DNA of 64,000 bases, taken from the NCBI GenBank assembly GCA_045602425.1, contig JAZSBO010000014.1:1-64000 (forward strand), read 5' to 3'. Below the pieces are notes generated by a model. The model was not told the origin of the DNA. It saw nothing but the letters and a program-made list of their open reading frames with translations, and ran no database searches. Of this stretch, positions 52,352 to 61,051 are shown piece by piece. The position numbers were made by a program, and so were the translations under genes. The DNA comes from RGIG9608 sp045602425 (lineage in GTDB: Bacteria > Bacteroidota > Bacteroidia > Bacteroidales > Paludibacteraceae). The number at the start of each line of letters is the position of its first letter. The stretch's first letter is position 1.

Positions 52352-53878
52352 TTATAAATTTTCTATTTGGTTAAGCATTTTTACCGTAGCTTTTATGGCT
52401 GCCTCTGTTTGGTCGGCATCCAAGCCATGGGTTTTAAACACTTTGTCGTGCAATTTCCAAGTAATGGTAGTATGCACTAAAGCATCTGTCTGCCCTCCCG
52501 GAGGTATTATCACCGCATAGTCGATAAGCTCGGGAATGGGTTTATTCAGATTTTTATAAATTTTCCAAAGTGCTTTTGTAAAAGCATTGTATTGCCCATC
52601 GCCCACAGCACTCTGCTCGTAGGTTTCGCCATCTATTTCAATCTTTACAGAAGCCAACGGACGCAACCCATAAGCTAATGAAAGCGAATAATTTATCATA
52701 CGTATATGCTGCTCTTGTTGCCCATGCTTCAACACATCGGTAACGATAAAAGGCAACTCCTCTGGCGTAACTAACTGCTTTTTGTCGCCAAGTTCGATAA
52801 TCCGTTCGGTAACTTTGCGCATTGCATCTTCGTCGAGATTAATGCCAAGCGTTTCCAAATTTTTACGAATATTAGCTTTACCCGACATTTTACCAAGGGC
52901 ATATTCACGCACACGCCCAAAACGTTCGGGAATCAAATCGTTGTAATACAAACCATTTTTGGCATCGCCATCGGCGTGAACTCCTGCACATTGCGTAAAC
53001 ACATTGTCGCCAATAATAGGTTTATTGTTCGGAATTCTCACACCAGAATAAGTTTCAACCAACTTGCTAATTTGATATATTTTCGATTCGCAAATTGATG
53101 TTTTTATCCCTAATTGGTCGTGCAAAACTGCCACTACACTTGTAAGCGGAGCATTTCCAGCACGTTCGCCTAAACCATTCACCGTTGTATGCACGCCACG
53201 AATACCCGCTTTCACTGCTTCGTAACTATTCGCAACGGCCATATCGTAGTCGTTATGTGCATGAAAATCGAAATGCAAATCGGGATATCGTTGCACCATT
53301 TGCGAACAAAAATCGGCAGTTTGCGTTGGAGTTAAAACACCAAGTGTATCTGGCAACATAAAACGCTTAATACCAGTTGTTTTTAGCGAATCTAACAACT
53401 GAAAAACGTAGTCTGGCGAATGCAACATTCCATTACTCCAATCTTCCAAATACAAATTTACATCAAAACCTTCGGCATGAGCTTGTGCCACTACCGATTT
53501 TATATCAGCAATGTGTTGCTCTGGAGTTTTCCCTAATTGCTCTGTCACATGTTTATAAGAACCTTTGCTAAGCAAATTCAACACACAACAACCAGCATTT
53601 TTTATCCATTCGATAGATTTACCTCCATCGACAAAACCCAATACCTCTATTTTAGAAATAAATCCATTGATTTTTGCCCAATTAGCAATCATCCGAACAG
53701 CTTCGAATTCGCCTTGTGAAACACGTGCAGAAGCTACTTCCAAACGATCTACGCCCAAATCTTCGAGCAAAAAACGAGCAATGCTCATCTTTTCTTGCGT
53801 TGCAAACGAAACGCCCGAAGTTTGTTCACCATCACGAAGTGTAGTGTCAAGTATTTCTATCTTGAACGCTTTTCCCAT
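52352..53878 (-). CDS. Alpha-isopropylmalate/citramalate synthase family enzyme, last in the leu operon
   Basis: A 508 aa enzyme of the LeuA family (HMGL-like barrel, LDTTLRDGEQTSGVSF, HAHNDYDMAVAN, GLGERAGNAPL) with a C-terminal regulatory domain. It is clearly different from the LeuA at 55886. It could be a citramalate synthase (isoleucine route) or a second isopropylmalate synthase; the sequence alone does not decide. It overlaps leuD by 22 bases, so it is the distal gene of the operon. Confidence 0.85.
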   Translation of the reverse strand: MGKAFKIEILDTTLRDGEQTSGVSFATQEKMSIARFLLEDLGVDRLEVASARVSQGEFEAVRMIANWAKINGFISKIEVLGFVDGGKSIEWIKNAGCCVLNLLSKGSYKHVTEQLGKTPEQHIADIKSVVAQAHAEGFDVNLYLEDWSNGMLHSPDYVFQLLDSLKTTGIKRFMLPDTLGVLTPTQTADFCSQMVQRYPDLHFDFHAHNDYDMAVANSYEAVKAGIRGVHTTVNGLGERAGNAPLTSVVAVLHDQLGIKTSICESKIYQISKLVETYSGVRIPNNKPIIGDNVFTQCAGVHADGDAKNGLYYNDLIPERFGRVREYALGKMSGKANIRKNLETLGINLDEDAMRKVTERIIELGDKKQLVTPEELPFIVTDVLKHGQQEQHIRMINYSLSLAYGLRPLASVKIEIDGETYEQSAVGDGQYNAFTKALWKIYKNLNKPIPELIDYAVIIPPGGQTDALVHTTITWKLHDKVFKTHGLDADQTEAAIKATVKMLNQIENL

Positions 53879-54453
53879 GCTTCAATTTTATCTTTGTTAG
53901 TCAACAAAAAGTCAATATCGTCTAAACCATTTATCAAACAATGCTTTTTATAAGCATTTATTTCAAACGTTTCGCTTTTTCCTGTTGCTTTATTCGTAAT
54001 AGTTTGATTTGGTAAATCAACCTCAACTTCCGTTTTGGGGTTGGCATTGATAGAGTCGAATAACTCAGACAAAAATTCTTCACTCACCACCACAGGTAAT
54101 ACAAAGTTATTCAATTCGTTATTCTTATGAATATCAGCAAAAAAACTTGAGACAACCACTCTAAAACCATAACCTGCAATAGCCCATGCTGCGTGTTCTC
54201 GACTCGAACCTGAACCAAAATTTTTACCAGCAACTAATATTTGCCCACCATAAGTAGGATTGTTCAAAACAAAATCTTTGTTGACTGAACCATCAGCATT
54301 ATAACGCCAGTCACGAAATAAATTATCGCCAAAAAATTTTTCTTCACGTGTTGTTGCTTTTAAAAAACGTGCAGGAATTATCTGATCGGTATCCACATTT
54401 TCCAAAGGAAGTGGCACACATGTACTTGTAATTACATCAAACTTCTGTTTCAT
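53857..54453 (-). CDS. leuD: 3-isopropylmalate dehydratase small subunit
   Basis: A 198 aa swivel-domain subunit that pairs with LeuC to isomerise 2- to 3-isopropylmalate. Signatures: LENVDTDQIIPARFLK, GKNFGSGSSREHAAWAI. Full length; 18 bases after leuC. Confidence 0.97.
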   Translation of the reverse strand: MKQKFDVITSTCVPLPLENVDTDQIIPARFLKATTREEKFFGDNLFRDWRYNADGSVNKDFVLNNPTYGGQILVAGKNFGSGSSREHAAWAIAGYGFRVVVSSFFADIHKNNELNNFVLPVVVSEEFLSELFDSINANPKTEVEVDLPNQTITNKATGKSETFEINAYKKHCLINGLDDIDFLLTNKDKIEAWEKRSR

Positions 54454-54471
54454 TTTCTTTAATTCTTTAAA

Positions 54472-55872
54472 TTAATCCATTAAATCACGTGGGTCTGTAA
54501 CTACACCCGTTACTGCTGCCGCTGCCGCTACTAATGGGCTTGCCAACATCGTACGAGCACCAGGTCCTTGTCGCCCTTCAAAATTACGATTACTTGTCGA
54601 AACTGCATATTTACCAGCAGGAATTTTGTCATCATTCATTGCCAAACATGCAGAACATCCAGGCTGACGAATTTCAAATCCCGCATCAGCAAGAATTTCA
54701 TCTAAACCTTCTTCTCTAATTTGTGCATCAACCATCCACGAGCCAGGTACTAACCACGCTGTTATATTATCAGATTTTTTTCGACCTTTTACAATAGATG
54801 CAAAAGCACGAAAATCCTCTATACGACCATTGGTACAAGCTCCGAGAAAAACATAATCTACTTTTTTACCTAACAGTTTTTCACCAGCTTCGAATCCCAT
54901 ATAATTCAACGATTTGTTAAACGAGATTTTTGCTTGTTCGTTCATATCGTCAGTAGTAGGAATAGATTCTGTGATACCCATTCCCATGCCCGGATTCGTA
55001 CCATAAGTTATCATCGGTTCAATATCTTCTGCATGATAAACAACTTCTTTGTCAAATACAGCATCAGCATCACTTTTAAGTGTTTTCCAATATGCCAAAG
55101 CTTTATCCCAAGCTTCACCTTTTGGGGTATTTTCACGACCTTTTATGTATTCAAAAGTAGTTTCATCAGGAGCAACCATTCCACCACGAGCTCCCATTTC
55201 TATCGAAAGATTACATAAAGTCAAACGACCTTCCATTGTCATATTTTTTACAACACTACCTGCATATTCTACAAAATAGCCTGTAGCTCCACTTGTTGTC
55301 ATCTTCGACATCATATACAATGCCACATCTTTTGCTGTTACGCCTTTTTTCAATTCGCCATCAATAGTGATACGCATTGTTTTCGGACGTGCTTGTAATA
55401 TACATTGTGAAGCTAAAACCATCTCTACTTCACTTGTGCCTATACCAAATGCGACAGCTCCCATTGCTCCGTGTGTACTTGTATGTGAATCGCCACATAC
55501 AATAGTCATTCCTGGCAAAGTCAACCCCCTTTCTGGACCAACAACATGAATAATTCCATTGCGTTTATCCATCATTCCAAAATGTGCCAAACCAAAATCA
55601 CTTGCATTTTTAGCTAAAGTTTCAACTTGCGTACGCGACACTTCGTCTTCTATTGGTTTGTCTTGATCGTGCGTTGGTGTATTATGATCCGGCATACAAT
55701 AAATATTTTCAGGTCGGAAACATTTCAACCCTCTACTACGCATACCCTCAAACGCTTGTGGGCTTGTTACCTCGTGACAGTAAAGTCTGTCAATATAAAG
55801 TTGAGTAGGTCCATCTTCTACTTGCTGAACAATATGGGCATCCCAGATTTTATCAAATAATGTATTTGCCAT
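54472..55872 (-). CDS. leuC: 3-isopropylmalate dehydratase large subunit
   Basis: A 466 aa aconitase-family subunit carrying the 4Fe-4S cluster. Visible motifs are CGDSHTSTHGA, the Fe-S ligands in GACTNGR and PGCSACLAM, and TSNRNFEGRQG. It lies between leuA (13-base gap) and leuD in the leucine operon. Confidence 0.98.
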   Translation of the reverse strand: MANTLFDKIWDAHIVQQVEDGPTQLYIDRLYCHEVTSPQAFEGMRSRGLKCFRPENIYCMPDHNTPTHDQDKPIEDEVSRTQVETLAKNASDFGLAHFGMMDKRNGIIHVVGPERGLTLPGMTIVCGDSHTSTHGAMGAVAFGIGTSEVEMVLASQCILQARPKTMRITIDGELKKGVTAKDVALYMMSKMTTSGATGYFVEYAGSVVKNMTMEGRLTLCNLSIEMGARGGMVAPDETTFEYIKGRENTPKGEAWDKALAYWKTLKSDADAVFDKEVVYHAEDIEPMITYGTNPGMGMGITESIPTTDDMNEQAKISFNKSLNYMGFEAGEKLLGKKVDYVFLGACTNGRIEDFRAFASIVKGRKKSDNITAWLVPGSWMVDAQIREEGLDEILADAGFEIRQPGCSACLAMNDDKIPAGKYAVSTSNRNFEGRQGPGARTMLASPLVAAAAAVTGVVTDPRDLMD

Positions 55873-55885
55873 TTCTATCCTATAT

Positions 55886-57382
55886 TTATTTTACAAACTT
55901 ATTTATACAATCTATATAAGCCTCAACCGAGGCTGCTACAATATCAGTATTTGCACCAAAGCCATAATAAACACGACCTTCGTACTCTACTTGCATATGT
56001 ACTTTTCCAACATCATCACTACCTTTACTTATAGCCTGAATTGTAAATTCTTTTAGCACCATCTGTCTGTGAATAATCTGTTTTAACGCTTTTATTGCAG
56101 CATCAACAGGTCCGTTACCAGACGATGCAGCTTCAAACTTTTCTCCTGCAATACTCAAACCAAGACTTGCCACCGATCGAACTCCAACTCCACTTGTCAC
56201 CTGCAAATAATCAAGTTTTATATGATGATTTTGTGAACGTTCTGCACCTGCTAATAAAAGAACATCATCATCATTTACCTCTTTTTTCTTATCGGCAAGT
56301 TTCAAAAATTCTTCATAAATTTTATCCAAACGTTCTTGTTCCAATTCCACACCTAATACTTGTAAACGATGTTTTAACGCCGCACGTCCACTTCGAGCCG
56401 TCAATACGATAGCATTATCATCAATTCCTACATCTTTAGGATCAATTATTTCATAGGTTTGAACATTTTTCAATACTCCATCTTGATGAATTCCTGACGA
56501 ATGAGCAAACGCATTTCGTCCAACGATTGCTTTATTAGGCTGTACAGGCATATTCATCAAACTTGACACCATTCGACTTGTAGGATATATTTTCTGAGTA
56601 TTTATATTTGTCTGAATATCAATATCTTTATGCGATTTTATAATCATTGCAATCTCTTCAAGCGAAGTATTTCCTGCTCGTTCACCAATACCATTGATAG
56701 TAACTTCTACTTGACGGGCACCATTTAAAACTCCACTTATAGTATTGGCAGTTGCCATACCCAAATCGTTATGACAATGTGTTGACAAAATAGCTTTATG
56801 AACACCATCAACATGCTCCATTAGATACTTAATCTTAGCACCATACTCCGATGGCAAACAATACCCCGTTGTATCAGGTATATTCACAACAGTTGCACCG
56901 GCTTTAATTACCGCCTCTACCACTCTTGCTAAATATTCGTTATCAGTACGACCAGCATCTTCTGCATAAAATTCAACGTCATCAACAAAACGTCTTGCAT
57001 ATTTTACTGCAGCAATAGCACGTTCAATAATTTCTTCTCTGTTTGAATTAAATTTATACTTTATATGAGAATCCGAAGTACCTATTCCCGTATGTATACG
57101 TTTATGCTTCGCATATCGTAAAGCATCAACTGCCACATCAATATCCTTTTCTACTGCACGTGTCAAAGCACAAATAGTTGGCCATGTTACAGCTTTCGAA
57201 ATCTCTATCACAGAATTAAAATCACCTGGACTTGAAATAGGGAATCCTGCCTCAATAACATCAACACCAAGAGCCTCCAGTTGTTTTGCTACTTGAATCT
57301 TCTCAATTGTATTGAGTTGACAACCAGGAACCTGTTCTCCATCTCTCAACGTTGTGTCAAAAATAAATAATCTATCACTCAT
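55886..57382 (-). CDS. leuA: 2-isopropylmalate synthase
   Basis: A 498 aa enzyme for the first committed step of leucine synthesis. Catalytic barrel signatures: FDTTLRDGEQVPGCQLN, STHCHNDLGMATAN, NGIGERAGN; the C-terminal LeuA dimerisation/allosteric domain follows after about residue 370. It is the first structural gene behind a leader-peptide attenuator (57401-57565), so transcription should respond to charged tRNA-Leu. Confidence 0.95.
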   Translation of the reverse strand: MSDRLFIFDTTLRDGEQVPGCQLNTIEKIQVAKQLEALGVDVIEAGFPISSPGDFNSVIEISKAVTWPTICALTRAVEKDIDVAVDALRYAKHKRIHTGIGTSDSHIKYKFNSNREEIIERAIAAVKYARRFVDDVEFYAEDAGRTDNEYLARVVEAVIKAGATVVNIPDTTGYCLPSEYGAKIKYLMEHVDGVHKAILSTHCHNDLGMATANTISGVLNGARQVEVTINGIGERAGNTSLEEIAMIIKSHKDIDIQTNINTQKIYPTSRMVSSLMNMPVQPNKAIVGRNAFAHSSGIHQDGVLKNVQTYEIIDPKDVGIDDNAIVLTARSGRAALKHRLQVLGVELEQERLDKIYEEFLKLADKKKEVNDDDVLLLAGAERSQNHHIKLDYLQVTSGVGVRSVASLGLSIAGEKFEAASSGNGPVDAAIKALKQIIHRQMVLKEFTIQAISKGSDDVGKVHMQVEYEGRVYYGFGANTDIVAASVEAYIDCINKFVK

Positions 57383-57400
57383 AACTATATTTTATTAAAG

Positions 57401-57432
57401 AAGCCTTCCGCACTATGAAGTGAGAAAGGCTT
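57401..57432 (-). terminator. Attenuator hairpin upstream of leuA
   Basis: On the minus strand AAGCCTT (57432-57426) pairs with AAGGCTT (57407-57401), enclosing CACT/AGTG (57422-57419 with 57414-57411) and a four-base loop. A weak T-rich tail (CTTTAATAAAATAT) follows. The segment CTCACTTC (57425-57418) inside it is complementary to GAAGTGAG at 57465-57458, which gives an exclusive antiterminator pairing. Confidence 0.7.
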
Positions 57433-57468
57433 AATTTTACATATTACATACCTCATACTCACTTCCGT

Positions 57469-57519
57469 TTATCCACGCAAGAGAATTATATCAAGCAATG
57501 TAATAAATAAATTAACCAT
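57469..57519 (-). CDS. leuL: leu operon leader peptide
   Basis: A 16-codon frame, MVNLFITLLDIILLRG, then TAA. Nine of 16 residues are branched-chain (five Leu, three Ile, one Val), the composition expected for a leucine-operon attenuator. Its ATG lies 15 bases after the -7 box. The stop codon is four bases before the antiterminator segment, so a ribosome finishing translation would cover that segment. Confidence 0.85.
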   Translation of the reverse strand: MVNLFITLLDIILLRG

Positions 57520-57533
57520 CTTTTTACTTTTTG

Positions 57534-57565
57534 CAAAAGTATTCTTTTTTCATTACTCTTACAAC
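57534..57565 (-). promoter_or_regulatory. Promoter of the leu operon
   Basis: On the minus strand GTTG (57565-57562), a 20-base spacer, then TACTTTTG (57541-57534), a full TAnnTTTG match. Predicted start near 57527, a few bases before the leader ATG. Confidence 0.75.
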
Positions 57566-57594
57566 TATTCTATTATTTTTTCGTAAGAAAAACG

Positions 57595-57626
57595 AATAAA
57601 AAAAAGAATATCAATTGATATCCTTT
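57595..57626 (-). terminator. Terminator after the ExbB/ExbD cluster
   Basis: The minus strand has AAAGGATATC (57626-57617), loop AATT, GATATTCTTT (57612-57603; one mismatch) and continues into a run of Ts. Confidence 0.75.
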
Positions 57627-57648
57627 CTTTTATTATAAAAATGAATTT

Positions 57649-58125
57649 TTACGGTTTATAGTCCATTCGTTGCGATGCAGCATAATTTATCTTCAATGCA
57701 TAAGCTCTACGAAGGGCTTGTTTCACGTCCGTAACAATTCCCATTTTGGTATCCTTGTCTGCTTTGATTGATATAGTCAGAAGAGCTTGTTCGTCTTCTT
57801 TCATCGCACTACGTTCACGAACAACATAATCTTCCAATTGGCGAACATCAGCAAAAGCATCGTCTAATTGAATACGAGTTTCTGTACCATACGCTTTTTG
57901 ATACTCACGCTGTGGTGTACCCATATAAATGTAACGTACCAACGATTTTTTCTCCAATTTTTGTAATTCTGTTGCTTCAGGAACTCTGATTTCTACCATA
58001 TAAGTCACCTCTTTCATAGAAGTTGCAACCATGAAGAAAAACAACAATGAGAATATCAAGTCTGGCAACGAAGACGTTGACAAAGCAGGCACTTCTTTTT
58101 TACCGGATTTTCTAATCTTTGCCAT
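57649..58125 (-). CDS. ExbD/TolR-family biopolymer transport protein (second copy)
   Basis: A 158 aa protein with one N-terminal transmembrane helix (about 22-42) preceded by the SLPDLIFSLLFFFMV motif. The conserved membrane Asp of ExbD aligns with PDLIF. The rest is a periplasmic domain. It probably works with the ExbB at 59202 to drive TonB- or Tol-dependent transport by proton motive force. Its start abuts the stop of the first exbD. Confidence 0.85.
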   Translation of the reverse strand: MAKIRKSGKKEVPALSTSSLPDLIFSLLFFFMVATSMKEVTYMVEIRVPEATELQKLEKKSLVRYIYMGTPQREYQKAYGTETRIQLDDAFADVRQLEDYVVRERSAMKEDEQALLTISIKADKDTKMGIVTDVKQALRRAYALKINYAASQRMDYKP

Positions 58126-58709
58126 TATTTTTTTCCTCCATAATTTTTAGGTTCAGCTTCTGATATCTTTTGAGGATAGATTTTTTGAATAGCCTTTTGT
58201 CTTTCTTCGTCTAACGACTCATAAGCTATACCGAATTTTGCACGAGCTATTTCATCTCTCAACTCATTATAAGCAGCAACCAATTCATTTTGAACCTCAA
58301 TATAAGCCTGATATTGTGTCATACGGTCGTTTTGCAACGATATAATATGATCTTTTGTTACTTCAATTGTACCAAAAAATTCAACTTCCATAGGCTTTTT
58401 AATAGGCATATTAGGATCATTAAACTCGTTTTTGATAAAAACTTTTGCTTTCTCACGCAAATCTTTCACATTTAAAAATTCACCTTGAACCAACAATTGA
58501 TTGTTACTATTAAGCAACACAACAAATGTATTACGCTTATTAACTTCAACACTTGGTTTTTCCATATCTGGTGGCAATGGTTGTGGCAAACGACGCGACA
58601 AACCTTTATCAACAGACATAGTTGTTGTTACAAGGAAAAATATAAGCAAAAGAAATGCTATATCTGCCATAGAACTGGCATTGATTTCTGGACATTTCCT
58701 TTTAGCCAT
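58125..58709 (-). CDS. ExbD/TolR-family biopolymer transport protein (first copy)
   Basis: A 194 aa protein: short cytoplasmic N-terminus with CPEINASSMADIAFLLLIFFLV (membrane Asp in MADIAF), one transmembrane helix, and a long charged periplasmic domain. Paired with the second, shorter ExbD; two ExbDs per cluster are common in Bacteroidota. Confidence 0.87.
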   Translation of the reverse strand: MAKRKCPEINASSMADIAFLLLIFFLVTTTMSVDKGLSRRLPQPLPPDMEKPSVEVNKRNTFVVLLNSNNQLLVQGEFLNVKDLREKAKVFIKNEFNDPNMPIKKPMEVEFFGTIEVTKDHIISLQNDRMTQYQAYIEVQNELVAAYNELRDEIARAKFGIAYESLDEERQKAIQKIYPQKISEAEPKNYGGKK

Positions 58710-58715
58710 AATTTT

Positions 58716-59192
58716 TTATTTAATCTTTGAATAAATCATTGACCCAAGTAATGCCAAAACAGTACCTGATGCCAAAATATAAATTGAGTAAATACACATA
58801 TCAGTAAATCGTGCCCAAAAACCTTGATTGTCAGTGCCTTCATAACCTACGATTGTAATTTCGTCAGCACTACCAGCAACCCAAGATATAACAAATACGG
58901 CAACAAAAACTACCAATATTAATAATGTCTTAAGTCCTTTTTTAGGATTTGCAACAAATGATTGCACAAATTGTACCAAACTCAATACTACTGTTATCAA
59001 CAACGATAACGCTAATAATACATACGTCCAATAAATCAGAGTATCTGTAAACTTCGGTTGCCACAACGACTCGCCTCCTACTTCAAGCGGAGTGCCATCG
59101 CCACCTACGAAAACCAACGCACCGACTACAATGCTCACTGCAAAGAGTACCCATAGCGTGATTTTTGTTATTAAATTTAACTTATTTAACAT
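58716..59192 (-). CDS. Membrane protein between ExbB and ExbD genes
   Basis: A 158 aa protein with four hydrophobic segments (about 10-28, 52-75, 88-106, 132-153). I recognise no domain. Its position inside the ExbB-ExbD operon, nine bases after ExbB and six before ExbD, suggests an accessory subunit. Confidence 0.75.
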   Translation of the reverse strand: MLNKLNLITKITLWVLFAVSIVVGALVFVGGDGTPLEVGGESLWQPKFTDTLIYWTYVLLALSLLITVVLSLVQFVQSFVANPKKGLKTLLILVVFVAVFVISWVAGSADEITIVGYEGTDNQGFWARFTDMCIYSIYILASGTVLALLGSMIYSKIK

Positions 59193-59201
59193 AGCCCTTA
59201 A

Positions 59202-59984
59202 TTATTTAGAATATTTCACAACGATATCAAGTAATGAAATAGAAGAATCTTCCATTTCGTTTACCAAAGAGTCAATACGAGACAAAATGTAGTTATAGAA
59301 CATTTGAAGAATAACTGCTACGATCAACCCCCACATTGTAGTCAACAACGCAACTTTGATACCACCAGCAACAACAGTAGCAGAGATATCACCTACTTGT
59401 TGAATTTTGTCGAACGCTTGAATCATACCAAGCACTGTTCCCAAGAATCCCAAAGATGGAGCAGTTGCAATAAACAATGTAATCCAAGATAAGTTTTTCT
59501 CTAACAAACCAAGTTGAACTGAACCATAAGATGCTACAGTTTTTTCTACAACATCTACACCTTCGCTATAACGAGAAAGACCTTGATAGAAAATAGATGC
59601 TACAGGACCACGAGTATTACGGCAAACTTCCATTGCAGCTTCAACACCATTTGCAGCCCAAGCCTCATCAATTTTAACCAATAATTTTTTTGTATTGACA
59701 GCAGAAAGGTTTAAATAAAGAATACGTTCAATACAAAGAGCCAAACCGAAAATCAAACAGAAAGCAACAAGAGCCATAAAGCCTGCACCACCTTCAATAA
59801 ATTTGATTTTCAAAGCTTTGTGTGTACCTACAATACCACCTTCTTCAGATGAAGCCTCATCTTGTGAAGTTTGAACTTGCTCTTCTCCAGCAGGAGCAGA
59901 AGCTTCTTCTTGTGCCATCACATTTGCAGTCATTCCAAACAATAAAACTGCCAAAACTGTTACAATTCCAAATACTTTTTTCAT
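59202..59984 (-). CDS. MotA/TolQ/ExbB proton channel family protein
   Basis: A 260 aa inner-membrane protein with an N-terminal signal-like segment followed by an acidic Gln/Glu/Ser stretch. The MotA/TolQ/ExbB core follows: helix 1 about 67-90, then SLGFLGTVLGMIQAFDKIQQ and AGGIKVALLTTMWGLIVAVI. It forms the proton channel with ExbD. First gene of the four-gene cluster. Confidence 0.92.
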   Translation of the reverse strand: MKKVFGIVTVLAVLLFGMTANVMAQEEASAPAGEEQVQTSQDEASSEEGGIVGTHKALKIKFIEGGAGFMALVAFCLIFGLALCIERILYLNLSAVNTKKLLVKIDEAWAANGVEAAMEVCRNTRGPVASIFYQGLSRYSEGVDVVEKTVASYGSVQLGLLEKNLSWITLFIATAPSLGFLGTVLGMIQAFDKIQQVGDISATVVAGGIKVALLTTMWGLIVAVILQMFYNYILSRIDSLVNEMEDSSISLLDIVVKYSK

Positions 59985-60051
59985 TTCTTTTTTTTTTAGT
60001 TGTTAATTAAATTTATTATTTAGTTATTAAAATCTTCAATCCTACCTAAAA

Positions 60052-60142
60052 TGGCGGAGGGAAAGGGATTCGAACCCTTGATACGCTTTAGACGTATACA
60101 CGCTTTCCAGGCGTGCCTCTTCAACCACTCGAGCATCTCTCC
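60052..60142 (-). tRNA. tRNA-Ser (anticodon GGA)
   Basis: A 91-base cloverleaf including encoded CCA. Anticodon stem CACGC/GCGTG around loop CTGGAAA (anticodon GGA), long variable arm (TATACGTCTAAAGCGTATC) and T-loop TTCGAAT. The acceptor reads GGAGAGA with TCCCTCC, leaving an A5-C68 mismatch. Confidence 0.95.
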
Positions 60143-60277
60143 AAAACACCTTTCCAAAAACGGGTGCAAATTAGTAAAAAAATACGAATTAAAGTTATCT
60201 TATTTCTTAAAAATAAAAACTTTTCAGAGAAATGTTCCTCATCGTTTGATTTTCAGCGAGTTTAAACCCCAAAAAGT

Positions 60278-61051
60278 TTAACTAAACATCGAAAAGCGAA
60301 AGAGTTTTTTTGCATTTTCAGTCGTTTTTTGCCTTATAAAAGCAACTTCTAAATCATAAATTGAGGCAACTTTTTCAGAAATTGCCATCAAATATGCTGG
60401 TTCATTACGTTTTCCACGAAAAGGGTGCGGTGCTAAATACGGAGCATCAGTTTCGAGCAAAATCATATCCAACGATATATTTTTTAACCATTCTGGCAAC
60501 AATGATTTTTTAAACGTTACTACTCCATTTACGCCTAATAAAAAGCCTAAATCGACAACCTTTTGAGCTTGCAACAACGAACCTTCAAAACAATGAAAAA
60601 CACCCCTAAGTTTTTCACACTTGTATTTTTGCAAAACTTCATACGTTTCATCAAAAGCATTTCGCGAATGAATAATCAAAGGTAAATCGTATTCCAACGC
60701 CCATTCCACTTGCATAGCAAAAGCTTTTTGTTGAAACTCCTTTGTAGTCGTATCCCAATACAAGTCGATACCAACCTCGCCTACCGCACAAAAATTATGT
60801 TTTCGAAATTCATCTCTCAATATTTGCAAATCTTGCAAATAGTTTTCAGTTACCGATGTCGGATGCAAACCCATTGCTACAGAGCAATAAGGAGCATATT
60901 TTTTTTCTGTAAAATAAATTCTATCGAGCGTTGAAACATCTATATTTGGCAAAATCAAATGTGCAACGCCTGCTTTTTTTGCTCGTTCTACTACAGCATC
61001 TCTGTCTGCATCAAACTCTTCTGTATAAATATGTGTATGTGTATCAATCAT
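60278..61051 (-). CDS. TatD-family metal-dependent hydrolase
   Basis: A 257 aa metallo-dependent hydrolase: IDTHTHIY, GEVGIDLYWD, PLIIHSRNAFDE, GVFHCFEGS and LLETDAPYLAP are the five signature motifs with metal-binding His/Glu/Asp. Family members have DNase activity. It overlaps the SDR gene upstream by four bases. Confidence 0.95.
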   Translation of the reverse strand: MIDTHTHIYTEEFDADRDAVVERAKKAGVAHLILPNIDVSTLDRIYFTEKKYAPYCSVAMGLHPTSVTENYLQDLQILRDEFRKHNFCAVGEVGIDLYWDTTTKEFQQKAFAMQVEWALEYDLPLIIHSRNAFDETYEVLQKYKCEKLRGVFHCFEGSLLQAQKVVDLGFLLGVNGVVTFKKSLLPEWLKNISLDMILLETDAPYLAPHPFRGKRNEPAYLMAISEKVASIYDLEVAFIRQKTTENAKKLFRFSMFS

